From: Neisseriaceae bacterium CLB008
Lineage (GTDB): Bacteria > Pseudomonadota > Gammaproteobacteria > Burkholderiales > Neisseriaceae
Length of the DNA: 64,000 bases
Direction of reading: 5' to 3'
Assembly: GCA_041228285.1 (NCBI GenBank)
Contig: CP166133.1
Span: 496,001-560,000, forward strand
Positions 20,317 through 29,084 of the stretch are shown in pieces. The notes beneath the pieces were generated by a model. That model was not told the DNA's origin and searched no databases. It saw only the letters and a list, made by a program, of their open reading frames with translations. Both the position numbers and the translations under genes were made by a program. Numbering within the stretch: position 1 is the stretch's first letter; each line of letters opens with the position of its first letter.

Positions 20317-22201
20317 AGAGCATTCTTTCAGGATGAGTGTGGGAGAGGTCAATGCATAGGCTCAGGCCTGGTGGATTTTGCTGTACGTCTAGCACGCCTT
20401 GGGTATTAGGCGTGCGCCGTACAATGTTTTGCCATGCAAGGTGGTTGGCAAAGGTGAAGTCCTGGCGGCCGTTGTGTTTTATGTCGATCAACAAGCGATT
20501 TGATTGGATGTCTAACATAATGCTGATTTGAGTGGCTTGGGCATAGCGAATGGTATAGGCCAAGGCATCCTGTAAAAATCGCAGCATATTGAGGTGGATG
20601 AATAGGGGGAGTTGTGATTGAGTGGATTGCTTGATCGACCATTTACCTTGAATATTGGCCTGTTCCATTTCCTCGGTCAGGCGCCTGCGAACAGCGGGCA
20701 GCTGTGTGAGGAGGTCTTGATTTTGACCCGCGGTTTCAATGATGAGCCTTAGGTCGTCACGTAGAGCTTTTAATAGATTAGCCCAATCTTCAGAGCTGAG
20801 TATATGGTTGGGGTTGTGTAAAAATTCGGTATATTCACTGAGCATTCTGCCAAAGCCATCGTATAAATCCCTAATTAAATTGAGGCGCACACCGATACGA
20901 CTATGGTTTAAGTCTAGTTGATGCTTGTGGTGGAGCTGTTCCCGTAGGGCTTGTTCTGCTTGGCTGATCTCTAGCTGCATTTGGGTTTGAAAATGTTCGA
21001 TTTGATTGAGGTTGCGGACAAACCGCAAGGCTAGAATCATGGCCATGCCCACGGCAAAAAGGCTGCCGGCCAAAGGCACTAGCGTAGGTCGATAGGATAC
21101 TATTTTTAAGCTAATCAAAATGTTGATGCTGAGGGTGAGAACGACTAAGAGCACGATGGTGATCATGATATAAAACTCAAGGGCTCTAAATTTTAAGGCT
21201 CTATAAAGAAAGAATATTTGCATAGCTAAGGCAAACACCAATAGCATGACGCCGAAGAGTATTTTTCCGGGCAGTAGCCCTATGAAGAGAGAGAGCAAAA
21301 TACACAGAAGTAAGGTGTAGTGACTAGGCCAGGGCAGCCGAATTTGTGTCATTTGCATGAGGAAAATCGTGTAGAAAAGGACATATAGTGTCGAGCAGAT
21401 CAACAGCATGATGTGCCAGCCGGCTGAATCATTAAACGGCCAAGGAGACGTCACGATTTGATTGATGACTAAGGGGGTCCAGGCCAGACAGGTGAGGGCA
21501 AACCATCCGTAGTGGGCTTCTTTGCGATGAAGTAAATATAAGGCCCCAAAAATAAGGCCTAGAGTCACGTTGGTGGCTAGGTTGAAAATTGCTAGCTCAT
21601 GCTTAAAAAAATGTTCAGATTGATACAGCGCCTCAATGGCGTCAGGTGGCCCTATCCAGACCGGGCTTAGCCCACCAGAATCCCAAACCTTGTCCATGTT
21701 GTTGGCATATTTGATGTAGCCTTGAGGGCGCAGTTCGATGCTGTTTTCGCCAGAATGAATCAGCTCAGAAGGGATGATCGTTCGGTAAGGGGTGTTCCAT
21801 GATCGAGATAAGGGTTCGGTCAGGTTGGTGTCTTGATGCAGCAGTTGACCATTGACGTAGACGCTACCGGCCAAGCTCATGCTGGTGATGAGCAGGGCCA
21901 CCGGTTGGGTATCTGTTTGTTGCCATTTGATTCGATACCAAAGGGCACCATCATTCGTGGGCCAGTCGTCTTCCCAGCGGTGTGGCAGAGTAACGGCTTG
22001 CCATCTGGCTTGCGTGTAGTTGGGGCGATCGGTGCTGGTCAGCTTTAATACTTCGGCTTGCGAGAATAGGCGGGCGCCGCCAACGGTGGGGTTGAAGTAA
22101 TGGTGGCCTTTGAGCAAGAGGGCCACGCCCAATAAAAATAGGATGCCGATTAGCGCCAGCAGCATGCGCTTATGGTTGATTTTAGACGATGGGTCTGTCA
22201 T
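20297..22201 (-). CDS. Degenerate histidine kinase (pseudokinase) with the same sensor architecture
   Basis: A 634-residue paralogue of the following kinase: N-terminal TM, GH2-like jelly roll (LPHRWEDDWPTNDGALWYRI, SVYVNGQLLHQD), about seven TM segments and a HisKA_3-like region. The phospho-acceptor is Tyr447 (LIRDLYDGFGRML, codon TAC on the minus strand at 20863-20861) where the partner has His. The N-box reads QDALAYTIRYA (Asn to Tyr, His to Tyr), the G1 aspartate is lost (KHNGRQDF) and no G2 glycine loop is recognisable. It should neither bind ATP normally nor autophosphorylate. The frame is intact over its whole length, so it is probably a functional non-catalytic partner. Its ATG overlaps the regulator's stop (ATGA at 22201-22198), indicating translational coupling. 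A longer in-frame upstream start at 22357 is rejected because it lies within the regulator gene. Confidence 0.8.
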   Translation of the reverse strand: MTDPSSKINHKRMLLALIGILFLLGVALLLKGHHYFNPTVGGARLFSQAEVLKLTSTDRPNYTQARWQAVTLPHRWEDDWPTNDGALWYRIKWQQTDTQPVALLITSMSLAGSVYVNGQLLHQDTNLTEPLSRSWNTPYRTIIPSELIHSGENSIELRPQGYIKYANNMDKVWDSGGLSPVWIGPPDAIEALYQSEHFFKHELAIFNLATNVTLGLIFGALYLLHRKEAHYGWFALTCLAWTPLVINQIVTSPWPFNDSAGWHIMLLICSTLYVLFYTIFLMQMTQIRLPWPSHYTLLLCILLSLFIGLLPGKILFGVMLLVFALAMQIFFLYRALKFRALEFYIMITIVLLVVLTLSINILISLKIVSYRPTLVPLAGSLFAVGMAMILALRFVRNLNQIEHFQTQMQLEISQAEQALREQLHHKHQLDLNHSRIGVRLNLIRDLYDGFGRMLSEYTEFLHNPNHILSSEDWANLLKALRDDLRLIIETAGQNQDLLTQLPAVRRRLTEEMEQANIQGKWSIKQSTQSQLPLFIHLNMLRFLQDALAYTIRYAQATQISIMLDIQSNRLLIDIKHNGRQDFTFANHLAWQNIVRRTPNTQGVLDVQQNPPGLSLCIDLSHTHPERMLYESSMH

Positions 22202-22890
22202 GACAAGAGGCCAAGCTGTTTGGCCGCCTGTAATGCTTGGATGCGGCTGCTGACGGCGAGTTTTCGGTAGATGTTGCGGATGTGGGTGTCTACTGTGTGG
22301 CGAGAAAGCGAAAGCTCTTCGCTGATTTCTCGATTGGTGAGGCCTTGGGCCACCCATTCTAAAATATTTTGTTCTCGATGGCTCAAGACTTCGTACCGTT
22401 CCGCTTCAATCAAGGGCGTTATGGGCTGTGGTGGTGCAGCATCGGGTTGCAGTTCTTGTAAAATGCGTTTGGCGACAAACGGGTCAATCGGTGCGCCCCC
22501 TTTGGCCACGGTTTGTAAGGCTTGGATGAGCTCGTGATCGTCTCGCTCTTTGAGTAAATAACCCACGGCACCAGCGCGTAAGGCCGACAAAACGATCTCT
22601 TGCGTTGCCCACGCGGACACCACCACCATGACGGTTTCTGGTAGGCGCGCGTGTACCCACTGTATGAGTTCGGTGCCGTTGCCGTCTGGCAAGCCCATGT
22701 CGACTAAAATGAGGCTAGGGAGGTCTTGTTGTTCTAAGAATGTATAAGCATCAGCCAGCGTTGGCGCGAACGACACTTCAGTGATGTGACACTGCCGTAA
22801 AATGTCCTGTAGGCGGGTGCGCATGGCGGGGCAATCCTCTACGATGAGGGCCGTACCAAAATGACCATTTTGGTCAGCAGACTCAGTCAT
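22198..22890 (-). CDS. LuxR/NarL-type response regulator of the kinase/pseudokinase pair
   Basis: A 230-residue two-domain regulator. The receiver (residues 13-130) keeps the acidic pair in IVEDCP, the phospho-acceptor Asp64 (LILVDMGLPDG), the switch Ser in VVSAWA and the conserved Lys in YLLKERDD. The C-terminal LuxR-type helix-turn-helix (about 165-230) reads LSHREQNILEWVAQGLTNREI and LSRHTVDTHIRNIYRKL. ATG 22890, preceded by AAGAGA, was preferred to ATG 22905. It is coupled to the pseudokinase gene by an ATGA overlap and should be phosphorylated by the intact kinase encoded third in the operon. Targets are unknown. The neighbouring divergent narG promoter is one candidate. Confidence 0.85.
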   Translation of the reverse strand: MTESADQNGHFGTALIVEDCPAMRTRLQDILRQCHITEVSFAPTLADAYTFLEQQDLPSLILVDMGLPDGNGTELIQWVHARLPETVMVVVSAWATQEIVLSALRAGAVGYLLKERDDHELIQALQTVAKGGAPIDPFVAKRILQELQPDAAPPQPITPLIEAERYEVLSHREQNILEWVAQGLTNREISEELSLSRHTVDTHIRNIYRKLAVSSRIQALQAAKQLGLLS

Positions 22891-22968
22891 GGTTGTCTCT
22901 TTCATAAAGCGATGTGGGGACGTGGCTCGTGCGTGTTGCCGTCGATGCTCAATCTATACGAATATAAA

Positions 22969-23010
22969 CACATTATGGACGATTTTGATTAAAGTAGTAT
23001 AAATAATGTG
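22969..23010. repeat. Inverted repeat at the truncation point of the receiver gene
   Basis: CACATTAT (22969-22976) and ATAATGTG (23003-23010) are perfect 8-base inverted repeats around 26 bases. The stop codon of the truncated receiver lies in one arm, and similarity to the full regulator ends just beside the other. It may be a deletion scar, a small element remnant or a transcript hairpin. Confidence 0.5.
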
Positions 23011-23311
23011 CTTTACTTTGGGTGGCCCAGGTGGTCAGCACCATCATTAAGGTTTCGAGGAGCTTGGACTGTAGCCATTGAATGAGCGATTCACCTTGGG
23101 CTTCCGGTAAACGGATGTCGATTAAGGTTAGAGTCAGCTGCTGACTTTGCTCTAATACGGCATAGGCTTGGGCCAGATTGTTGGCAAAGTGGATACACGC
23201 AGCGGGAATACCACACTGCTGTAAGAGCTCAAGCAGCTGATGGCGTGAGGTAGGGCAGTCTTCAACCACCAGAACCGATTGAAAACCTGCATTAAGGGTA
23301 GCGTGAGTCAT
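22973..23311 (-). CDS. Truncated stand-alone receiver domain, paralogue of the neighbouring regulator
   Basis: A 112-residue product beginning MTHATLNAGFQSVLVVEDCP, clearly related to the receiver of the next gene (VVEDCP versus IVEDCP; LTLIDIRLPEAQGESLIQW versus LILVDMGLPDGNGTELIQW). The phospho-acceptor Asp65 and switch Thr are kept. After WATQS the similarity stops: the sequence ends KAHYLYYFNQNRP, so the conserved Lys, the last helix of the receiver and the whole DNA-binding domain are missing. A good ribosome-binding site (GGAG, six bases before ATG 23311) remains. It is either a decaying duplicate or a small phosphate-accepting modulator. It would be the first gene of the leftward cluster. 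Confidence 0.65.
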   Translation of the reverse strand: MTHATLNAGFQSVLVVEDCPTSRHQLLELLQQCGIPAACIHFANNLAQAYAVLEQSQQLTLTLIDIRLPEAQGESLIQWLQSKLLETLMMVLTTWATQSKAHYLYYFNQNRP

Positions 23312-23772
23312 TTATTTCTCCGTCTGCACGCTAAGAGGGGACATCAGTTTTGATTTTGGCTGATTAGTGGTCTTAAGCTGAGCAGATGTGTTTATTGTAA
23401 TGTATAGAAATTAACAAATTTTTATAAGTGCTCATTGTTGTTCATGCACGGGTGGATCGCAATCACGTGAATCAGGTATTTATCCTATTATCTAAATCAA
23501 GCCCGTATGGCCTATTGTCGCGCGTTGCCGACTTGGCCTGGGTTTGAACATGGGCTTTCTAGCTCAAAAAAGAAGGGCGAGGATGGGGTTGCAGCCGTGC
23601 TCGTGCAGTGTTGATTGATCTTTCTTTAGCCTCTTGGCTAGTCTTGACTACGCCTTTAGTAGGGGGTGCCTCCTCCTAATGCGTCTTAAAAAAGCCCTTT
23701 TGTAGAATGGGTTTTATGACTTTAAAGCTTTAATCTTATGGTGTTCCAGTATATAGGCAATGGAGATACACC
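23312..23772. promoter_or_regulatory. Intergenic control region between the receiver gene and narG
   Basis: No gene is seen in this 461-base gap, which must hold the narG promoter and that of the divergent signalling cluster. A candidate FNR-type site ATTAT-CTAA-ATCAA (23487-23500) has one perfect half and matches 8 of 10 positions. TACGCCT at 23649-23655 resembles the half-site of the palindrome upstream of narK. No convincing -10 element is placed at the expected distance. Confidence 0.35.
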
Positions 23773-26700
23773 ATGAGTCACTTTTTAGATCGTTTAAATT
23801 TCTTGAGTAAGAAACATGAGTCTTTTGCTCATGGTCACGGCACGGTGGTTACCGAGTCTCGTCAATGGGAGGATGGCTATCGTTCACGCTGGCAACATGA
23901 CAAAGTGGTTCGATCCACTCATGGTGTGAACTGTACTGGCTCTTGCAGCTGGAAAGTCTTTGTTAAAAGCGGCTTGATTACCTGGGAAATGCAGCAAACC
24001 GATTACCCACGCACCCGCGCCGACTTACCGAATCATGAACCACGCGGTTGCCCTCGTGGTGCGTCTTATAGCTGGTATGTGTATTCAGCCCAGCGAGTGA
24101 AATACCCGATGATGCGTGGCGTCTTGGCAAAAATGTGGCGTGAAGCCCGTAAAACCATGTCGCCCGTAGACGCATGGGCCTTTATTAGCCAAGATCAAGA
24201 GCGTGCCGCCAGCTACAAGACCAAACGGGGCTTGGGCGGCATGGTGCGCGCGACTTGGCAAGAAACCAATGAATTGATTGCGGCGGCCAACGCCTATACG
24301 GTGAAAAACTATGGCCCTGACCGCGTGATTGGGTTCTCACCCATTCCTGCGATGAGCATGGTGAGCTATGCCTCTGGCAGCCGCTACTTGTCTTTATTAG
24401 GTGGTGTACCGCTGTCGTTTTATGACTGGTATTGCGATTTGCCGCCTGCCAGCCCACAGGTGTGGGGTGAGCAAACCGACGTGGCCGAAAGCGCTGACTG
24501 GTATAACGCCAACTACCTCATGGTGTGGGGCTCAAACGTACCGATGACGCGTACGCCAGACGCTCACTTCTATACGGAAGTACGCTACAAAGGCACTAAA
24601 ACCGTGGCCGTTTCCAGCGACTATGGTGAAATGGCGAAGTTTGGCGACATTTGGATGGCGCCCAAACAGGGCACTGATGCGGCCTTGGGCATGGCTTTGG
24701 GTCATGTGATCTTGAAAGAATTCCACTTAGATAAGCCTTCTGCTTATTTCCAAGACTACTGTCGTCGCTATACCGACATGCCGATGTTGGTGCGCTTGCA
24801 AAAGCAGGGCGATGTCTACGTACCTGAATACTTCCTACGTGCCTCTCATTTAGATCAAGGCTTGGGCGAAACTGCTCACGCCGATTGGAAAACCTTGGTT
24901 TGGGATGAGGCCGAACAAAAACTAGTGGTACCGAACGGTTCGGTGGGGTTCCGTTGGGACAAGAGCCAATGCTGGAACTTAGAAAGCCTGGCTCAAGGGG
25001 CTGACTGCGTGGCTAGCTTAAGCTTGCTGGGCCAGCATGATGACGCCATTAACGTCGGCTTTAGCTATTTCGGCAGCGAACACGATGAGGTGTTGGCGCG
25101 TAAAGTACCGGTGAAAAAAATCACCTTGGCCGACGGCGAAGAAGCCTATGTGACCACTGTATTTGATTTAACCGTGGCCAACTACGGCATCGACCGTGGC
25201 CTTGGCGGCGGCAATGTGGCCACTGATTACTTCAATGACGAGCCCTATACCCCCGCTTGGCAGCAAAAACACACCGGCGTGCCACCAGAACAGGTGATTC
25301 AAGTGGCGCGTGAATTCGCCCAAAACGCCCATGACACCGAAGGGCGCAGCATGATCATTGTTGGTGCTGGCCTGAACCACTGGTACCACATGGACATGAG
25401 CTATCGCAGCATCATCAATATGTTGATGATGTGTGGCTGTATCGGTAAGAGCGGCGGCGGTTGGTGCCATTATGTGGGCCAAGAAAAACTGCGGCCACAA
25501 ACCGGCTGGGCCCCATTGGCCTTTGGTTTGGACTGGTTGCGTCCGTCACGTCAAATGAACGGGACCTCCTTCTTCTATGCCCACACCAGCCAATGGCGGC
25601 ATGAAAAGCTAGGCGTAGATGAGATCTTGGCACCGACTGAAAACGGTGAAATGTCGAAAATGAGCCTGATCGACTACAACGCTAAAGCCGAGCGTATGGG
25701 CTGGTTGCCATCGGCACCTCAGCTGTCCAGCAATCCGCTGGATGTGGCAGATGCGGCGGCTAAAGCGGGTATGAGCGCGGCAGACTACGTGGTGGATGGA
25801 TTCAAAAGCGGCAGCCTAGACATGGCCTGTAACGACCCTGATAACCCGCAAAACTTCCCGCGTAACCTATTTGTGTGGCGCTCGAATCTTTTGGGTTCTT
25901 CGGCCAAAGGCCATGAATACTTCTTGAAGTATTTATTGGGCACTCAAAATGCGGTCAACAGCGACGAAGCCGATTGCATCACCCCCAGTGAAATTAAGGT
26001 TCGTCCTGCTGCTGAAGGCAAGCTAGACCTGCTGGTGGTGTTGGATTTTCGGATGTCGACGACTTGCCTATACGGCGACGTGGTGTTGCCAACGGCAACC
26101 TGGTATGAAAAAGACGACTTAAACACGTCTGACATGCATCCGTTTATTCACCCCTTGTCTGAAGCGGTTGAACCCCTATGGGAAAGCAAAACCGACTGGG
26201 AAATTTACAAAGGCATTGCCAAATCGTTCTCAGAGATTGCCAAAGACTACTTGGGCAAACGTCAAGACATCGTGATGACGCCTTTGATGCACGATACCCC
26301 ACAAGAGCTTGGTCAGCCGTTTGATCCTAAAGATTGGAAAAAAGGCGAATGTGAGCCGATCCCGGGTAAAACCATGCCGGCCATCACCGTGGTTGAGCGC
26401 GACTATGGTGCGGTTTACGATCAGTTCACCTCGGTGGGCCCCTTGCTCGAAAAAGCTGGTAACGGCGGTAAGGGCATGGCTTGGGAGACGGGTCACGAAG
26501 TTGAATTACTGCGCCAAATCAACAAAACCCGCGCCGACGGTGCTGGTAAGGGCCAGCCTCGTTTAGAGACGGCCATTGATGCGGCGGAGATGATTTTGAC
26601 CTTGGCGCCAGAGACCAACGGCCACGTGGCGGTGAAGGCTTGGGATGCTTTATCTAAAACCACCGGCCGCAGCCACCGACATTTGGCCGAGGGCAGTGAA

Positions 26701-27450
26701 CACACCCACATTCGCTTCCGTGACATTCAGGCGCAGCCGCGCAAGATTATTTCATCGCCCATTTGGTCCGGCATTGAAAGCGAAACCGTGTGCTACAACG
26801 CCGGCTACACCAACGTGCATGAGTACATTCCTTGGCGCACCCTGACCGGTCGTCAGCAGTTCTATCAAGACCATTTGTGGATGCGCGGCTTTGGTGAACA
26901 CCTCTGTGTGTACAAGCCTCCCGTTGATTTAAAAACCACGGAGAAAGTGGTCGGTCGTCACGACAACGGCAATAAAGAGCTGGTGCTGAACTTCTTAACC
27001 CCGCACCAAAAATGGGGCATCCACAGCACTTATTCGGATAACTTGCGCATGTTGACGCTGTCTCGCGGTGGCCCTCACGTATGGCTTAGCGAAGGCGACG
27101 CCAAAAATGCCGGCATAGAAGACAACGATTGGATTGAGGTGTTTAACGCCAACGGCTCCTTAACCGCCCGCGCCATTGTGAGCCAGCGGATTCCGGACGG
27201 CATGACGTTGATGTACCACGCCCAGGAAAAAATCATCAACGTGCCTGGCTCTGAAGTCAGCGGCAAGCGCGGTGGGATTCATAACTCAGTGACCCGTGCG
27301 GTGACTAAGCCCACCCACATGATTGGCGGTTACGCTCAGCAATCTTACGGCTTTAACTACTACGGAACCGTAGGCGCCAACCGCGATGAGTTTGTGGTGG
27401 TACGGAAAATGAACAAAGTGGATTGGTTAGATACGCCCGCAAAAGCGTAA
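23773..27450 (+). CDS. narG: Respiratory nitrate reductase, catalytic alpha subunit
   Basis: A 1225-residue molybdopterin enzyme of the membrane-bound cytoplasmic NarGHI complex that reduces nitrate to nitrite with quinol electrons. The N-terminal FeS site has the NarG-specific His ligand (HGVNCTGSCSWKVF, with the last Cys in EPRGCPRGASYS). The Asp that binds molybdenum in this family is expected in the NYLMVWGSNVPMTRTPDAHF region. There is no Tat signal, as expected for a cytoplasmic NarG. Length is close to E. coli NarG (1247). It heads narGHJI and ends 44 bases before narH. Expression is probably controlled by oxygen and nitrate through FNR-like and NarL proteins. The adjacent unusual two-component cluster may also contribute. 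Confidence 0.97.
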   Translation: MSHFLDRLNFLSKKHESFAHGHGTVVTESRQWEDGYRSRWQHDKVVRSTHGVNCTGSCSWKVFVKSGLITWEMQQTDYPRTRADLPNHEPRGCPRGASYSWYVYSAQRVKYPMMRGVLAKMWREARKTMSPVDAWAFISQDQERAASYKTKRGLGGMVRATWQETNELIAAANAYTVKNYGPDRVIGFSPIPAMSMVSYASGSRYLSLLGGVPLSFYDWYCDLPPASPQVWGEQTDVAESADWYNANYLMVWGSNVPMTRTPDAHFYTEVRYKGTKTVAVSSDYGEMAKFGDIWMAPKQGTDAALGMALGHVILKEFHLDKPSAYFQDYCRRYTDMPMLVRLQKQGDVYVPEYFLRASHLDQGLGETAHADWKTLVWDEAEQKLVVPNGSVGFRWDKSQCWNLESLAQGADCVASLSLLGQHDDAINVGFSYFGSEHDEVLARKVPVKKITLADGEEAYVTTVFDLTVANYGIDRGLGGGNVATDYFNDEPYTPAWQQKHTGVPPEQVIQVAREFAQNAHDTEGRSMIIVGAGLNHWYHMDMSYRSIINMLMMCGCIGKSGGGWCHYVGQEKLRPQTGWAPLAFGLDWLRPSRQMNGTSFFYAHTSQWRHEKLGVDEILAPTENGEMSKMSLIDYNAKAERMGWLPSAPQLSSNPLDVADAAAKAGMSAADYVVDGFKSGSLDMACNDPDNPQNFPRNLFVWRSNLLGSSAKGHEYFLKYLLGTQNAVNSDEADCITPSEIKVRPAAEGKLDLLVVLDFRMSTTCLYGDVVLPTATWYEKDDLNTSDMHPFIHPLSEAVEPLWESKTDWEIYKGIAKSFSEIAKDYLGKRQDIVMTPLMHDTPQELGQPFDPKDWKKGECEPIPGKTMPAITVVERDYGAVYDQFTSVGPLLEKAGNGGKGMAWETGHEVELLRQINKTRADGAGKGQPRLETAIDAAEMILTLAPETNGHVAVKAWDALSKTTGRSHRHLAEGSEHTHIRFRDIQAQPRKIISSPIWSGIESETVCYNAGYTNVHEYIPWRTLTGRQQFYQDHLWMRGFGEHLCVYKPPVDLKTTEKVVGRHDNGNKELVLNFLTPHQKWGIHSTYSDNLRMLTLSRGGPHVWLSEGDAKNAGIEDNDWIEVFNANGSLTARAIVSQRIPDGMTLMYHAQEKIINVPGSEVSGKRGGIHNSVTRAVTKPTHMIGGYAQQSYGFNYYGTVGANRDEFVVVRKMNKVDWLDTPAKA

Positions 27451-27494
27451 ACCAAGAAGACCATCACCAAAACGAATACTGTAAGGAACACAAC

Positions 27495-29084
27495 ATGAAA
27501 ATCAGAGCCCAAATTGGCATGGTGCTGAACTTAGATAAGTGCATTGGCTGCCATACTTGTTCAGTGACCTGTAAAAACGTTTGGACCAGCCGCGACGGGG
27601 TAGAGTACGCATGGTTTAACAACGTCGAAACCAAACCTGGTGTCGGTTATCCGAAAGAGTGGGAAAACCAAGACAAATGGCAGGGTGGCTGGGAGCGCAT
27701 GGCCAACGGTAAATTACGTCCACGCCAGGGCGGTAAATTGAAAATTTTGGCCAATATTTTTGCCAACCCCAATATGCCGCAGATTGACGACTATTACGAG
27801 CCGTTTACCTACGATTATGAGCATTTGCAAAATGCCCCGACCATGACCACGCCGCCAACGGCTCGTCCGGTGTCGGTGTTGACCGGCAAGAAAATGGACA
27901 AGATTGTCGGTGGCCCAAACTGGGAAGACGACTTGGCCGGTGAGTTTGAAAAACGCAGTAAAGACATGCTGTTTGAGGGCATTCAAAAAGAGATGTACGG
28001 CGCTTTTGAACAAACCTTCATGATGTATTTACCACGCCTGTGTGAGCACTGCTTGAACCCAACCTGCGTGGCCTCGTGTCCTTCTGGTTCGATTTACAAG
28101 CGGGAAGACGACGGCATCGTGCTGATTGACCAAGACAAATGTCGCGGCTGGCGCATGTGCGTGTCGGGCTGCCCGTATAAAAAGATTTACTACAACTGGA
28201 CCAGTGGTAAAGCCGAGAAGTGTACCTTCTGTTACCCCCGTATTGAAGCGGGTATGCCGACCGTGTGTTCCGAGTCATGCGTGGGGCGTATCCGCTACTT
28301 AGGGGTGATGCTGTACGACGCCGATAAGATTGAAGAAGCGGCCAGCACCGAAAACCCACAAAACCTGTACGACGAGCAGTTGGGCGTGTTTTTAAACCCG
28401 AACGACCCGCGTGTAATCGAAGAAGCCCGTAAACAGGGCATCGACGAAGCTTGGTTGATCGCGGCGCAAAAATCTCCGGTGTACAAAATGGCGATGGAAT
28501 GGAAGATTGCCTTCCCATTGCATCCTGAATACCGCACTTTGCCCATGGTTTGGTATGTACCGCCTTTGTCCCCCATCCAATCTGCCATCGAAAGTGGCCT
28601 CGTGGGCGAAAACGGCATCATTCCGAGCGTGGACGAATTACGTATCCCTTTACGCTACCTAGCCAACCTATTGACCGCCGGTAAGATCGAGCCGATCAAA
28701 AAGGCTTTGGAGACCATGATTGCCATGCGTCGCTTTAAGCGTGAAGAAAGCGTTCATGGTCGTGTCGACGAGAGTCTGTTGGCCGGCATTGGCCTGACTG
28801 CTGCCCAGGTGGAAGAAATGTATCAAGTGATGGCCATCGCCAACTACGAAGACCGCTTCGTGGTGCCGACCAGCCATAAAGAAATGGTTGAAAACACCTT
28901 TGAAGACAAGGCTGGCTGTGGCTTCACCTTTGGGAATGGTTGCAGCAGCGGTGAGTCGGAGGCCAGCCTGTTTGGCAAACGTAAATCAACGCCGATCGTG
29001 TTCCACGGCCTGCGTCAAGACCGAGAAGCCAACCGTGAGAAGCGTCGTGGTCATGGGGGAGAGGAACAGGGAGGCCAGTCATGA
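27495..29084 (+). CDS. narH: Respiratory nitrate reductase, iron-sulfur beta subunit
   Basis: A 529-residue electron-transfer subunit carrying four FeS clusters between NarI haem and NarG. Cysteine motifs are visible at CIGCHTCSVTCKNVW (residue about 16), CEHCLNPTCVASCP (about 180), CRGWRMCVSGCPYKK (about 215, where Trp replaces a Cys and marks the 3Fe-4S site) and CTFCYPR with CSESCVGR (about 240-265). ATG 27495, preceded by AAGGA, starts the conserved MKIRAQIGMVLNLDKC. An in-frame start 72 bases upstream would overlap the end of narG and is rejected. The stop overlaps the narJ start (ATGA). Confidence 0.97.
   Translation: MKIRAQIGMVLNLDKCIGCHTCSVTCKNVWTSRDGVEYAWFNNVETKPGVGYPKEWENQDKWQGGWERMANGKLRPRQGGKLKILANIFANPNMPQIDDYYEPFTYDYEHLQNAPTMTTPPTARPVSVLTGKKMDKIVGGPNWEDDLAGEFEKRSKDMLFEGIQKEMYGAFEQTFMMYLPRLCEHCLNPTCVASCPSGSIYKREDDGIVLIDQDKCRGWRMCVSGCPYKKIYYNWTSGKAEKCTFCYPRIEAGMPTVCSESCVGRIRYLGVMLYDADKIEEAASTENPQNLYDEQLGVFLNPNDPRVIEEARKQGIDEAWLIAAQKSPVYKMAMEWKIAFPLHPEYRTLPMVWYVPPLSPIQSAIESGLVGENGIIPSVDELRIPLRYLANLLTAGKIEPIKKALETMIAMRRFKREESVHGRVDESLLAGIGLTAAQVEEMYQVMAIANYEDRFVVPTSHKEMVENTFEDKAGCGFTFGNGCSSGESEASLFGKRKSTPIVFHGLRQDREANREKRRGHGGEEQGGQS

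Noticed and set aside
20297-22201. Calling the degenerate kinase a pseudogene
   Set aside because: The frame is complete, coupled to its neighbours and keeps all sensor segments; loss of catalytic residues alone does not show loss of function.
23611-23626. TTGATTGATC upstream of narG as an FNR site
   Set aside because: Only one half-site is present, without a matching ATCAA at the right spacing.
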